Below, one piece after another: positions 17,162 to 25,189 of a stretch of DNA of 28,970 bases (positions are counted from its first letter, which is position 1; every line of letters begins with the position of its first letter). The notes under the pieces were generated by a model. It did no database searches and was not told the origin of the DNA. It was given only the letters and a program-made list of their open reading frames with translations. The position numbers and the translations under genes were made by a program. Source of the stretch: Prevotella sp. UBA2711 (GTDB lineage: Bacteria > Bacteroidota > Bacteroidia > Bacteroidales > Bacteroidaceae); contig DEKX01000050.1 of assembly GCA_002354095.1 (NCBI GenBank), forward strand, positions 1 through 28,970. The letters are read 5' to 3'.

Positions 17162-18407
17162 GACAACGTTTCAGATAGAATTCGCGGAAATCCGACCATT
17201 TGTAATAGGGTGCCTGTGCAGTGGGTACTGGAAGCGTGGCTTCAATACCGTTCAGAAGACATTTCACCAGAATGTCTTCTTTTTGACTGCGATAGAACAC
17301 CAACTGCATATTGCTGGCCTTACACGTTTCCCAATTTTGATAGCAGTACTTCACCTCGTAAGGGTCTTCCGGGTCCTTATCAGCCCCATTGATACCCATC
17401 AATACGGTGAGTGGACCCAGAAAACTGTCGTGTCCAAAACGGAGGTCTGCCAAGTGGTCGCTCGTACCGGCTAAAACCGCGTCAGCCTTCTTGATAATAT
17501 CCTCCAAGATAGGCACAACATCATATTTTCCAGAGAACACCCACGAGTAAGAGCCCAGATTACTACCCTCCCACTGGGCAGCTATCTCCTCGTCAGTCAC
17601 AATACCCTCCATCATACCTTCATGATTGATACTGGGCAGTGTCTTGTAAAAATCTATCAGGACATAGGCGGCGCGATGCTTGTTCCAAGGCAGACTGTCT
17701 GTATTGGTAAACACACGGTCTAACACTTTGTCTGGCAGGTCGTTCGTCTGTTTGAACTGGTCGCGGTTCTTTTCATAACGGGGCTTGTCGGGCTTGGCAA
17801 AATGATGCTTGACAGGATTCTGACGGTCTGTGGGCACTACGCCATCGAGGGTGAAGCGCGAGGCCTGTTCGCGAATCTCTATGTTGGGGTTACACTGCAC
17901 CAACTCCTGACAGAAAGCCGACATGCTGAGCATACAACGGCCTGAGAGCGAGGAAACGGCAAACACATTACCACCATTCTTAAAGACATCCGTAAACTGG
18001 TTATACATCGTACGGGCTATCCGCTGGTGTTGTTCCCATCCCAACTGGGTCAATTCGCCCCATCCCGTCAACAGTTCCTGCTTGGCAGTTTGGAATTTTC
18101 CGTAGGAAGCCTCACCTGCCGGTGTCAGTATATGCAGACGGTGTGCCTTCGAAAGTAGGGTATCGAGATTCAGATAGAGCTTATCATTCCAATTATAACG
18201 CGATCCATGCCGACCATAATGACTGATATAGAAAGGGATGTAGCCTTCGGGAGCATTCGTCATGGGCGTTTGTTCGAAGAGATAAGGACAATCCGTACCA
18301 TACGCCTTGCGTGGCTGCGCCTTGAGCTGCCCAAGCGGGTCTGCCTGTTGTGCCCAACAGAACATTGTTGTCAGACAAGCCAACAGAACAATTGTGATTC
18401 TTTTCAT
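17142..18407 (-). CDS. Histidine acid phosphatase, branch 2 (phytase/MINPP-like)
   Basis: 421 aa with a signal peptide (about 1-19, MKRITIVLLACLTTMFCWAQ). The catalytic RHG motif is in YISHYGRHGSRYNW (about residues 58-71), where the His forms the phosphoenzyme. The C-terminal HD motif is in LRFGHDSFLGPL, supplying the proton donor. HD rather than HAE is like AppA/glucose-1-phosphatase enzymes. Bacteroidota homologues are annotated as MINPP-type or acid phosphatases, so phytate or a sugar phosphate is a reasonable substrate guess. It should act in the periplasm. It starts 21 bp after the GH127/GH146 stop and is probably on the same transcript. Its 3' end lies within a terminator hairpin. Confidence 0.88.
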   Translation of the reverse strand: MKRITIVLLACLTTMFCWAQQADPLGQLKAQPRKAYGTDCPYLFEQTPMTNAPEGYIPFYISHYGRHGSRYNWNDKLYLNLDTLLSKAHRLHILTPAGEASYGKFQTAKQELLTGWGELTQLGWEQHQRIARTMYNQFTDVFKNGGNVFAVSSLSGRCMLSMSAFCQELVQCNPNIEIREQASRFTLDGVVPTDRQNPVKHHFAKPDKPRYEKNRDQFKQTNDLPDKVLDRVFTNTDSLPWNKHRAAYVLIDFYKTLPSINHEGMMEGIVTDEEIAAQWEGSNLGSYSWVFSGKYDVVPILEDIIKKADAVLAGTSDHLADLRFGHDSFLGPLTVLMGINGADKDPEDPYEVKYCYQNWETCKASNMQLVFYRSQKEDILVKCLLNGIEATLPVPTAQAPYYKWSDFREFYLKRCQDVPTE

Positions 18408-18428
18408 ACGTCAAATGTTTTAGGATGG

Positions 18429-20804
18429 TTATTCATTGTTCTTAATCAGTCGTACACCATAGATTTCGCCAATCTGCTTACCTGGTTTGGCAACGAACTT
18501 CACACGCACTTGCTTCTTGCCTTGCAACACTTTTGCAGGCAGCTCATAGACTTCGTATTTAAACTCCGAGATACGGTATTTGCCAGTATTGTTCACCGAC
18601 TTCACCAGTACGTCGTCCACGAAGATGTCGAACTCGTGCGATTTCCACTCACCCACACCCCAGTATTTCAGGCGCAAGCTCAGGTCGGTGCGTCCTGCGG
18701 TCTGCATCAGATAGCTGAAGTAATGCCCGTTGCTGGCATCGCGCCAGAAGACATCATTGGTATTACCCTTCTGCGATTCGTCCGTCTCCATAAAGTGATC
18801 GGACTCTGGCTGCTGTTCGCCTGGCTGCACCTTATCAATGGTGCGTGCTTCCAATGCCTGCTGAGCCTGCTCTTCCTTTGCCATCTGTTCAAGATAGCCC
18901 TTGTAGTTCTGTTCCGACAGAGCCAGCCAGTACATCATATAGCGTGAATCATAAATTTCGAAGAAGGGCTGCAACTCGTTGCGGATGGGATTCTCCATAC
19001 GGGTGCTGAGGGTGAAGTGCAAGGGCTTGCCAGCAATAGGCTGCAACTGGTTGGCAATTTCTTCCACATGATTGTTAATCAGAATAGGTGCCTCGTTGAC
19101 AGGCAGTTTCTTGCCCACTGCCAACTGTCCGAATCGGCTGTCGTCGGCTATAAGATGAGCCAAATCTTCCGTTCCAGTCTTCATAGCCAGCATGATAGGG
19201 CCATGCATCAAGGCAATATACTGAGGCAGATTGGGCAGATACTTCACGCTGTTGTGCATGGGGAAACGCACTTCCACCACATCGCCCTTTTTCCACGAAC
19301 GGTCAATCGCAACATAGCTGGCAGGACCGCTGATCAAATCCACTGCCTTGCCATTCACGGTGACTTTCAATTCGCCTGGTTTGACCCATCCTGGATAACG
19401 CACCAGCAAGGGGAACTGGCCCTTGCCTTCCGTAATGGTGATGCGACTTGTCTCACTATAGGGAAATCCTGTTTCCTGACGCAGACGGATGCCCTTTTCG
19501 CGCCAGTTCAGTTCGGATGCAACGAAGAGGTTGACGTAGAGGGCTTTGCCCACATGGGTATAGATGAACTGTCCGTACTTACCATGATTCTCCATACCTG
19601 TGCCCACGCAGCACCACATGGCCTCGTTAGGGGCAGAGTAGTTGCGGTAATGACGGGGACGTGCCGAGGTGAAATACACGTAGCCGCCATGTTCCGGATG
19701 CTGCGAAGAAAGAATATGATTGAACGTAGCCAGTTCGAAATAGTCGGCATAAGCAGCATTGGGATTGCGGCGATGCAAATCCTCAGTCAGTTTCAGCATA
19801 TTATTGGTATTGCAGGTTTCGGGCCCGTCAATATCGCGCACAAAATCCCTACAAGCCTCCTTGCTGGGGAAGTGTTCCCGACGACTGTTACCACCGAATG
19901 CCAGTGAACGCTCGCCTGTCACGATGTCCCAAAAGAAGGTGCTGGCATCGTGGAAATACTCTTCACCTGAGAGTTCGGCAATGCGGTCGAAACCAATCAC
20001 CTTAGGCACCTGCGTATTGGCATGCATATTGTCCAGACAGTCCTGACGCTGCGACAAGGGGGTGAGCAAACGGCGATGCGAGAAGCGCTTGGCTACCGTG
20101 AGATATTTCCTGTCGCCAGTCATCGCATAGGCGTCGGCCAGCACTTCGTTCATACCCCCGTGTTCAATATCGAGCATCCGTTCCATCTGTTCGTCGGAGA
20201 GTCCTGCCGTCAGGTCGATGGCCCAGTCGCAGAAGCCTAAGAACAACTGCTTTGCCTGTTCGTTGCCACAATAAAGCCACGCATCGCGCAGACCTGCATA
20301 CATCTTATGGATATTATAGAAAGGTACCCATGCACCATAGAAAGCAGCAAAATCGCCCTTCTTAAACGTGCTCCACAAGCGGTCACTGCCGGGTACGCCT
20401 CCCACGTAGCCCTTCCCCCACTCTGGGTGGTTCTTTTGATTGGCATCAGCACAGCGTTGCAGTTCACTGATCATATACTCCATACGAGTACGGCATTCCT
20501 CACTGCCTGTAGCGGCATTGATAGCCAAAGCCGAAAGATAGTGACCACCCACGTGTCCGTCCAGTCCATCCCAGTTGGGGAACGATTTGGCTTTTGGTGT
20601 CAGTCCAGCCTCCTTCAGGTAAGGAGCTAAGAGCCTGTCGGTATCATATTTCAGCAACGTCGTGATGTTCAAATCACGAGCCCGCTTCAATGGACCGTCT
20701 AACAGGGTCACATCTCCCAGTGGAAACTCATTCGCATAAAGCTTGTCTTGTGCATGTGCCACCGTCACCGTCATGGCCAGCAAAGTCAGGAAAATCTTCT
20801 TCAT
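18429..20804 (-). CDS. GH127/GH146 family beta-L-arabinofuranosidase
   Basis: 791 aa with a signal peptide (about 1-19, TVTVAHAQ). It matches the DUF1680 (alpha/alpha)6-barrel family, which removes beta-L-arabinofuranose using a cysteine nucleophile held by zinc. The expected metal/catalytic set is present: GPETCNTNNM (E329, C331) and MWCCVGTGMENHGKYG (C398, C399). The spacing is like that of the characterised Bifidobacterium enzyme, where the first Cys of the pair is the nucleophile. Beta-sandwich domains follow, including RYPGWVKPGELKVTVNGKAV, and the C-terminus (about 680-791) looks like another carbohydrate-binding type sandwich. Length and the C-terminal extension fit GH146, which acts on pectic arabinan, as well as GH127. 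It is the first gene of a pair with the acid phosphatase. Confidence 0.93.
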   Translation of the reverse strand: MKKIFLTLLAMTVTVAHAQDKLYANEFPLGDVTLLDGPLKRARDLNITTLLKYDTDRLLAPYLKEAGLTPKAKSFPNWDGLDGHVGGHYLSALAINAATGSEECRTRMEYMISELQRCADANQKNHPEWGKGYVGGVPGSDRLWSTFKKGDFAAFYGAWVPFYNIHKMYAGLRDAWLYCGNEQAKQLFLGFCDWAIDLTAGLSDEQMERMLDIEHGGMNEVLADAYAMTGDRKYLTVAKRFSHRRLLTPLSQRQDCLDNMHANTQVPKVIGFDRIAELSGEEYFHDASTFFWDIVTGERSLAFGGNSRREHFPSKEACRDFVRDIDGPETCNTNNMLKLTEDLHRRNPNAAYADYFELATFNHILSSQHPEHGGYVYFTSARPRHYRNYSAPNEAMWCCVGTGMENHGKYGQFIYTHVGKALYVNLFVASELNWREKGIRLRQETGFPYSETSRITITEGKGQFPLLVRYPGWVKPGELKVTVNGKAVDLISGPASYVAIDRSWKKGDVVEVRFPMHNSVKYLPNLPQYIALMHGPIMLAMKTGTEDLAHLIADDSRFGQLAVGKKLPVNEAPILINNHVEEIANQLQPIAGKPLHFTLSTRMENPIRNELQPFFEIYDSRYMMYWLALSEQNYKGYLEQMAKEEQAQQALEARTIDKVQPGEQQPESDHFMETDESQKGNTNDVFWRDASNGHYFSYLMQTAGRTDLSLRLKYWGVGEWKSHEFDIFVDDVLVKSVNNTGKYRISEFKYEVYELPAKVLQGKKQVRVKFVAKPGKQIGEIYGVRLIKNNE

Positions 20805-20829
20805 AAGTGCTTACAATTGATTTTGACGG

Positions 20830-20861
20830 CAAATTTACAAAAACTTTTTGAATCCTGCAAC
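20830..20861 (-). promoter_or_regulatory. Promoter of the GH127/GH146-phosphatase unit
   Basis: On the minus strand, TAAATTTG (20830-20837) matches the Bacteroidota -7 consensus TAnnTTTG. GTTG (20858-20861 read in reverse) lies 20 bp upstream, near the -33 TTTG. The gene's ATG follows about 25 bp downstream. Confidence 0.6.
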
Positions 20862-20928
20862 TATACTGCCATCTTTTCCAAAGGGAGATGTCTCGGTAGG
20901 AGCTTTTCGAAAAAATCAGGAGCAAAGG

Positions 20929-20958
20929 TTTGATATTGAGTTTTTTTGCTTACCTTTG
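20929..20958 (+). promoter_or_regulatory. Promoter of the EamA transporter gene
   Basis: TTTG (20929-20932), then 18 bp, then TACCTTTG (20951-20958) fits the Bacteroidota -33/-7 pattern. The ATG at 20981 follows 22 bp later. The promoter overlaps the upstream in-frame start at 20930, which supports the downstream ATG. Confidence 0.7.
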
Positions 20959-20980
20959 CACCTCAAGAATTGTTGTGCGA

Positions 20981-21907
20981 ATGGAGAAGAATAGCAGTAA
21001 CCGCCCCCTGATAGCCCATCTGTCCATGTTCGGTGCCTGTGCCGGATGGGGGCTGATGGCTCCTGTGGGCAAGGATGCTATGACGCATGGTTTCGATGGC
21101 ATCACGATGGTTACTTTCCGCGTTGTCGGCGCTTGTATATTGTTCTGGATAGCCTCCTTTTTTGCGCCTAAGGAACAGGTGCCTTGGCGCGACAGACTGA
21201 TGTTTATCGGTGCAGGACTGTTCGGACTCGTCTGTAACCAGTGTTGCTACACCATCGGACTGAGTATTACGTCGCCCATCAATGCCTCCATCGTCACCAC
21301 CTCCATGCCTATTTTTGCCATGCTGCTGGCTGCACTGATACTGAAAGAGCCCATCACGGGTAAGAAGGTGCTGGGTGTGATGATGGGGTGTGCCGGTGCC
21401 TTAATACTGATTCTTGCCTCTGCAGCTCATGCCAGCGATAAAGTGGGCGACATCCGTGGCGACCTGCTCTGTCTGTTTGCCCAATTCTCGTTCGCGCTCT
21501 ATCTGTCGCTTTTCAATCCGCTAATCCGGCGTTACAACGTATTCACCATTAATAAATATATGTTTTCCTGGGCTGCACTGATGCTGTTGCCTTTTACGTT
21601 TTCGCATGTCAGTGAAGTTGTTTCACAGCCCATACCTCAGCAAACATGGTGGGAAGTAGCCTATGTGGTATGTATCGGCACCTTCGTTTGCTATATTCTG
21701 ACCATGATAGGCCAGCGCACCCTTCGTCCGACGGTGGTATCTGTTTATAATTACGTGCAACCCATCGTCTCCGTGACAGCCTCTATCCTCATGGGCATCG
21801 GCATTCTCAAGCCCACCCACGCTATTGCCGTTTTCCTTGTATTCAGTGGTGTCTGGCTAGTCACCAAATCCAAGTCAAGGCGCGATATGGAAAGTGGAAA
21901 ACGATGA
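20981..21907 (+). CDS. EamA/DMT family inner-membrane transporter
   Basis: 308 aa from MEKNSSNRPL; an earlier in-frame start at 20930 lies inside the promoter and is rejected. About ten hydrophobic segments form two EamA repeats of five helices each. The first repeat has FRVVGACILFWIASFF and SPINASIVTTSMPIFAMLLA, and the second ends RPTVVSVYNYVQPIVSVTAS. The signature 'NA..v....P.f..ll' and 'Y..P.......l.g' patterns are those of drug/metabolite exporters. Substrate is not predictable from sequence; amino acids, nucleotide-related metabolites or toxins are typical. It is a single gene with its own promoter and terminator. Confidence 0.9.
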   Translation: MEKNSSNRPLIAHLSMFGACAGWGLMAPVGKDAMTHGFDGITMVTFRVVGACILFWIASFFAPKEQVPWRDRLMFIGAGLFGLVCNQCCYTIGLSITSPINASIVTTSMPIFAMLLAALILKEPITGKKVLGVMMGCAGALILILASAAHASDKVGDIRGDLLCLFAQFSFALYLSLFNPLIRRYNVFTINKYMFSWAALMLLPFTFSHVSEVVSQPIPQQTWWEVAYVVCIGTFVCYILTMIGQRTLRPTVVSVYNYVQPIVSVTASILMGIGILKPTHAIAVFLVFSGVWLVTKSKSRRDMESGKR

Positions 21908-21926
21908 CTACGTCCTCGATTTTTTT
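21902..21926 (+). terminator. Intrinsic terminator of the EamA gene
   Basis: A short hairpin CGAtGAC-TAC-GTCcTCG (one mismatch) overlaps the TGA stop and is followed by a run of seven T (21920-21926). Confidence 0.65.
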
Positions 21927-21959
21927 CATGCTTTCCTTTTTTGTTTAAGAAATAATTTG

Positions 21960-22054
21960 TATTTTTGCAGATTATCAAGCAACGTAGAATCATAGAACCA
22001 GTAAAAAACTATCAGATGACAGACAAACAGCAAGAAGGGGCTGCAAACACATAA
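21960..22054 (+). other. Possible leader: -7 motif plus 12-codon ORF
   Basis: TATTTTTG (21960-21967) matches TAnnTTTG, although the nearest TTTG (21940-21943) is only 16 bp away. An ATG at 22016 opens a 12-residue reading frame (MTDKQQEGAANT) ending in TAA at 22052-22054, directly before the repeat block. It may be the surviving start of a lost gene or the leader of a non-coding transcript; chance is also possible. Confidence 0.25.
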
Positions 22055-22061
22055 AGAGGTG

Positions 22062-22141
22062 TTTTGCCGACCGCTAAAAGTACTATTGCCGTTCGCCGAA
22101 AATTCTTATGGCGGGCGGCAAAAATTCTTTTACCGCCCGCC
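22062..22141. repeat. GC-rich degenerate repeat ending in a strong hairpin
   Basis: Three 22-24 bp units follow each other, of the rough form TTGCCGnnCGCCrAAAATTCTTA. The last one folds into a hairpin: GGCGGGCGG (22110-22118) pairs with CCGCCCGCC (22133-22141), with an inner AAAA/TTTT pairing. No coding signal is convincing here. Confidence 0.6.
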
Positions 22142-22151
22142 ACGCCACATG

Positions 22152-22317
22152 CAAACCTATGGTTTTGCACTGCAAACCCACTGGACTGGCACTGCAAGCC
22201 TTATGGTTTTGAACCTCAAGACCTATGGGCTGGCACATCAAAACCTATGGGTTGGCACATCAAGCCCTCTAAGTTGGCACATCAAAGCTTATAGATGAGG
22301 GATGCAAAAACATAGGG
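22152..22317. repeat. Degenerate 22-bp tandem repeat array, about 7.5 units
   Basis: Units begin at 22152, 22173, 22195, 22217, 22239, 22261, 22283 and 22305 (partial), each starting CAAR. The best consensus is CAAnmCCTATGGGTTGGCACAT; units 4, 5 and 6 are closest to one another. There are no conserved repeats separated by unique spacers, so this is not CRISPR. The array sits in the 473-bp gap between the EamA gene and the DUF4359-like gene. Open frames through it are a by-product of the repeat, since 22 is not divisible by 3 and the frame shifts from unit to unit. Confidence 0.75.
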
Positions 22318-22337
22318 AGGACTCTTGGAGCCCTCCC
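22315..22337 (-). terminator. Likely terminator of the DUF4359-like gene
   Basis: GGGAGG and CCTCCC (6 bp), one mismatch, then CTC/GAG around a TTG loop form a stable hairpin 43 bp beyond the minus-strand stop. On the minus strand it is followed by TATGTTTTTG, a T-rich stretch. Confidence 0.5.
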
Positions 22338-22380
22338 ACATCCTTGTTTAATACTTATTGTTTCCGAAATTCGGTGTTTT

Positions 22381-22941
22381 TTAGTCGTCGGAGTTTTGCC
22401 TTTCGATTTCCTTCTCGACGCTTTTTCTGATTTTCTTAGCCTGCTTGATGGCCTTTTTGCGTTCCTTTTGAGCTTGCTTTTCGCGACGTTTCTCTTCTTT
22501 TCGCTGTTGCTTCTCTAATTTACGAGCCTCCTTAGCTGCTTCCTTAGCAGCCTTGCGCTCGCTCTTCTTTTCAGCCTTTTCCTTGGCTGAAGCCTCGAGT
22601 GCATCGCGTAGCATCTGCTTGTCGAAGGTGAACACATGGCCCAGAACTCCCAGTGACAATACTTGCGTTTCGTCATCGAGTTCTACATGTGTGGTATTGA
22701 ATATCAGATAGTTATCGACCTCCAATTTAGAATTCAGAGCTACTTCGATGGTCTTATTGACAATACCCTTGCCCAGATCGGTCAGGATGTTGTCACCCAT
22801 TCCGCGTTCGCTGGCTTCCTCGTCAACATAAGCCTTGACAGCCTCCATCATTGCCTTTTTGTGTGCCTTCTTGTCGGGCACCGTCTTTGCCATAGCTATC
22901 ACGGCTATCAGCACTATTGCATAAATTAAAAACTTCTTCAT
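22381..22941 (-). CDS. DUF4359-like protein with Lys/Glu-rich tail
   Basis: 186 aa. An N-terminal hydrophobic segment (about 2-18, FLIYAIVLIAVIAMA) acts as signal peptide or membrane anchor. Residues 20-110 form a small domain ending VDNYLIFNTTHVELDDETQV then LSLGVLGHVFTF, which resembles the DUF4359 pattern (NYGLFS...LGvfG.F). From about 113 to 186 the protein is almost only Lys, Arg, Glu, Ala and Gln and should form a long charged helix or coiled coil. Function is unknown. It stands alone, with its own promoter element and likely terminator. Confidence 0.75.
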   Translation of the reverse strand: MKKFLIYAIVLIAVIAMAKTVPDKKAHKKAMMEAVKAYVDEEASERGMGDNILTDLGKGIVNKTIEVALNSKLEVDNYLIFNTTHVELDDETQVLSLGVLGHVFTFDKQMLRDALEASAKEKAEKKSERKAAKEAAKEARKLEKQQRKEEKRREKQAQKERKKAIKQAKKIRKSVEKEIERQNSDD

Positions 22942-22968
22942 TTTTCTATGATTGCTAATTTACGCCTG

Positions 22969-22976
22969 CAAAGTTA
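22969..22976 (-). promoter_or_regulatory. -7 element for the DUF4359-like gene
   Basis: Read on the minus strand this is TAACTTTG, an exact TAnnTTTG match 28 bp upstream of the ATG. No clear -33 TTTG is seen. Confidence 0.5.
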
Positions 22977-23021
22977 ATACTTTTTTTATTGTAAATACAC
23001 AGAAGATTCCAAAAAAATGAG

Positions 23022-23029
23022 TACCTTTG
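23022..23029 (+). promoter_or_regulatory. -7 element for the HAD lipoprotein gene
   Basis: TACCTTTG matches TAnnTTTG, 33 bp upstream of the ATG at 23063. I see no TTTG at the expected -33 distance. Confidence 0.5.
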
Positions 23030-23062
23030 CCTGCAAATTTCAAAAATAACCAGTATTAATAG

Positions 23063-24136
23063 ATGAAAAAGTATGTAATATGGATGTTGGCTGCCTGTCT
23101 GACGGTATGCAGCCCTGTAATGACATCATGTAGCAGTACCAATGATGTAGAATCATCTGCTAAGAAGAATTATTTCACTTCATGGAACGAGTGCGACGCC
23201 CTGTCGGCACTGAAACTGTATGTAGAAGATGTAACGAATCCCAAATCGGCTAACTTCATCAAAGAGGAAGACCGCATTGCCACGTTCGACATGGACGGCA
23301 CCTTCGTGGGAGAGTTATATCCAACCTATTTAGAATACAACTTGCTGGAGTACCGTGCACTGGACGATCCTGACTATCGCGACAAAGCCCCCGAGGATGT
23401 ACGCGAGGCTGCCCAGAACATCAGAGACTTCGTGCGCAATGGGAAAGCACTGCCCAGTGGCTTTGACATGATTCATGCCTATGCTGCCGCGAAGGCCTAT
23501 GCGGGAATGTCGCTGGCTGAATTTGACGCCTATGTGAGAGCGTATGCCAACAAACCTGCCAACGGATTTACAGGTATGACTTACGGGCAAGCTATCTACC
23601 AGCCAATGCGCGAGGTTTTTGAATATTTGAAAGCCAACGGGTTCACCTGTTATGTGGTTTCCGGTTCCGACCGCTTCATCTGTCGTATTTTGGCGGAGTC
23701 AGTCGGTATTGCTCCCAACAGAGTTATCGGCATGGACGTAAAACTGAAATCCACAAATCAAGGAGATGTTCCCGGTGTGAGCTTTACCATGGGCAAAGAA
23801 GACTATTTAATACGTACGGACGAACTGATTATCAAGAATCTGAAGACCAACAAGGTGCTGCAGATAGCACAGGAAATCGGCAAAGTGCCTGTACTGTCAT
23901 TTGGCAACAGTGGTGGCGACCAGGCTATGCATAACTACTGTCTGGGCAACAGCAAGTATAAGAGTGCAGCCTTCATGCTGGTTGCCGACGATGACGAGCG
24001 CGACCACGCCAACCGTGAGAAGGCACTGAAACTGGCTGCCCAATGGAAAGAAGCCGGCTACTACGTCATCTCTATGAAAGACGATTTCCGCACCATCTAC
24101 GGCAGTAACGTCAAGAAAGTGGACTTCACTTTCTAA
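23063..24136 (+). CDS. HAD-superfamily phosphatase, putative lipoprotein
   Basis: 357 aa. The N-terminus (MKKYVIWMLAACLTVCSPVM then TSCSS) is a lipoprotein-type signal with likely lipidated C23, placing the enzyme in the envelope. The HAD motifs are clear: motif I TFDMDGTF (nucleophile D76, D78), motif II CYVVSGSDRF (S200), and motif IV SFGNSGGDQAM (D286 region binding Mg2+). A helical cap lies between motifs I and II (about 85-185). This is the haloacid dehalogenase-like phosphatase type (phosphoserine-phosphatase-like class I cap). It should hydrolyse a small phosphomonoester outside the cytoplasm; the substrate is unknown. It is monocistronic and convergent with the AraC gene. Confidence 0.88.
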   Translation: MKKYVIWMLAACLTVCSPVMTSCSSTNDVESSAKKNYFTSWNECDALSALKLYVEDVTNPKSANFIKEEDRIATFDMDGTFVGELYPTYLEYNLLEYRALDDPDYRDKAPEDVREAAQNIRDFVRNGKALPSGFDMIHAYAAAKAYAGMSLAEFDAYVRAYANKPANGFTGMTYGQAIYQPMREVFEYLKANGFTCYVVSGSDRFICRILAESVGIAPNRVIGMDVKLKSTNQGDVPGVSFTMGKEDYLIRTDELIIKNLKTNKVLQIAQEIGKVPVLSFGNSGGDQAMHNYCLGNSKYKSAAFMLVADDDERDHANREKALKLAAQWKEAGYYVISMKDDFRTIYGSNVKKVDFTF

Positions 24137-24179
24137 ACCAGGCTTTCAAACAGCATTTTTCCATGTAACTCACGTTCCG

Positions 24180-25049
24180 TTAGGAATTAACAGACTTGTC
24201 CCGATACTCTTTTGGCGTAAGCCCCGTTTCTCGCTTGAAGAAATTATTAAAAGCGGGAGGATTGGAAAAATTCAGGCGTTCGGCAATCTCGTAGGTCAGC
24301 AGACCGCTGGTGTGCAGCAGAACCTTGGCACGAAGGACAACGGCACGGTTAATCCAGTACATCGCACTTCGCCCACTGGCCCTGCTGATGACTGCCGAGA
24401 GGTGGTGGGGGGTGATGTGGAGCAGGTTGGCATAATAAGGAATATTGCGTTTCTGTTCACAATGGCGACTCACCTGTGTCTTGAACTGCTGGAACAGTTC
24501 CTGGTGGCGAGAAACGACGTTTTTTCCCGCAGAAATGTCGGAGATTTGCTTGACGTACTGCATATCGGCCACCATCGCTCTTACCATCTGCAACACAGCT
24601 TCGCGACGGAAAGGTATCTGACTGGCAACATCCCAAAGTAGATACATCATACGCAACAATAGTTCAAAATCCTTTGCAGGAGCACTGGTGACGACGCTCT
24701 CAGTGACATGAACGGCCTCTTTCATGGCGATGCCACATACCTCTACATCCTGCCCTATACGTTCAAACTCCAAGATGGCATCGGGCGTAGTGAGTATCAC
24801 CATGCCTTTTTCAAAGTGATAATGCTCTAAGTCTAAATGCACATCGGCTTCACCGTTCATGAACAGCAATAAACGAGGTTCGGGCAACTGATAGACCTCA
24901 CCCTCACGGAAGAACAACTTATCCGATGGTCGCCCATTGAGGATGATACTGATGTCATCATTGTTGAAAACATGACTCTCGGCTCCAGCCATCTTTTGCA
25001 GATCAACGGAGTCTATGGAGAAGTAATTGATGTTTTTGCTGTCGTTCAT
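24180..25049 (-). CDS. AraC-family transcriptional regulator
   Basis: 289 aa from the ATG at 25049. An in-frame start 159 bp upstream would run through its own promoter and is rejected. The N-terminal half is a cupin-like sensing domain (LLLFMNGEADVHLDLEHYHF, then a GMVILTTPDAI strand). The C-terminal 100 residues carry two helix-turn-helix motifs, with YYANLLHITPHHLSAVISRA in the first and LTYEIAERLNFSNPPAFNNF then FKRETGLTPKEYR in the second, as in AraC/XylS proteins. It is divergent from the efflux operon and very likely controls it through the boxes between the two genes. Confidence 0.92.
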   Translation of the reverse strand: MNDSKNINYFSIDSVDLQKMAGAESHVFNNDDISIILNGRPSDKLFFREGEVYQLPEPRLLLFMNGEADVHLDLEHYHFEKGMVILTTPDAILEFERIGQDVEVCGIAMKEAVHVTESVVTSAPAKDFELLLRMMYLLWDVASQIPFRREAVLQMVRAMVADMQYVKQISDISAGKNVVSRHQELFQQFKTQVSRHCEQKRNIPYYANLLHITPHHLSAVISRASGRSAMYWINRAVVLRAKVLLHTSGLLTYEIAERLNFSNPPAFNNFFKRETGLTPKEYRDKSVNS

Positions 25050-25058
25050 AATTGCAGT

Positions 25059-25151
25059 TTTGTACGATTTGATTGCAAATTTAGCAGATTCTGCGGAGAA
25101 TAACAAACAGAAGCAACGGAAATCGTACAAATTTATAATCTTTTCGTACAA
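25059..25151. promoter_or_regulatory. Probable AraC-regulator operator: three TCGTACAA boxes
   Basis: TCGTACAA occurs at 25123-25130 and 25144-25151 in the same orientation, 21 bp (two helical turns) apart, as AraC-type half-sites usually are. A third copy lies inverted at 25060-25067; the longer 12-mers TTTGTACGATTT (25059-25070) and AAATCGTACAAA (25120-25131) are perfect inverted repeats. The direct pair sits just upstream of the efflux-operon promoter, and the inverted box falls at the expected start site of the regulator gene, which suggests activation of the operon and autoregulation. Confidence 0.7.
25076..25107 (-). promoter_or_regulatory. Promoter of the AraC-family regulator
   Basis: On the minus strand, TTTG (25104-25107), 20 bp, then TAAATTTG (25076-25083) is an exact match to the Bacteroidota -33/-7 consensus. 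The ATG follows 26 bp downstream. Confidence 0.8.
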
Positions 25152-25181
25152 GTTAGTAATCAATGTCTCACTATAAAGGTG

Positions 25182-25189
25182 TATATTTG
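25182..25189 (+). promoter_or_regulatory. -7 element of the efflux operon
   Basis: TATATTTG matches TAnnTTTG, 37 bp before the ATG at 25227. There is no TTTG near -33. The TCGTACAA box at 25144-25151 lies 30 bp upstream, where an activator could stand in for it. Confidence 0.65.

Noticed and set aside
16887..17474. C-terminal extension of the GH3 remnant in its first frame
   Set aside because: After the deletion junction this frame is unrelated to GH3 and runs antisense into the phosphatase gene; the GH3 C-terminus is in another frame.
19017..19907. Plus-strand open frame (296 codons) opposite the GH127/GH146 gene
   Set aside because: It is fully antisense to the catalytic domain with its Glu/Cys zinc motif; Gln/His-rich shadow composition.
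22059..22298. Two overlapping small open frames through the 22-bp repeats (76 and 79 codons)
   Set aside because: They begin at non-ATG codons and exist because the repeat lacks stops in several frames; no signal of a real protein.
22152..22317. CRISPR array
   Set aside because: The units follow directly, with degenerate sequence throughout and no constant repeat plus unique spacer pattern; no cas genes nearby.
22370..22380. Palindrome CCGAAATTCGG next to the DUF4359-like stop as a terminator
   Set aside because: The arms are only 5 bp with a 1-nt loop, which cannot fold as a hairpin; the GGGAGG/CCTCCC stem further on is a better candidate.
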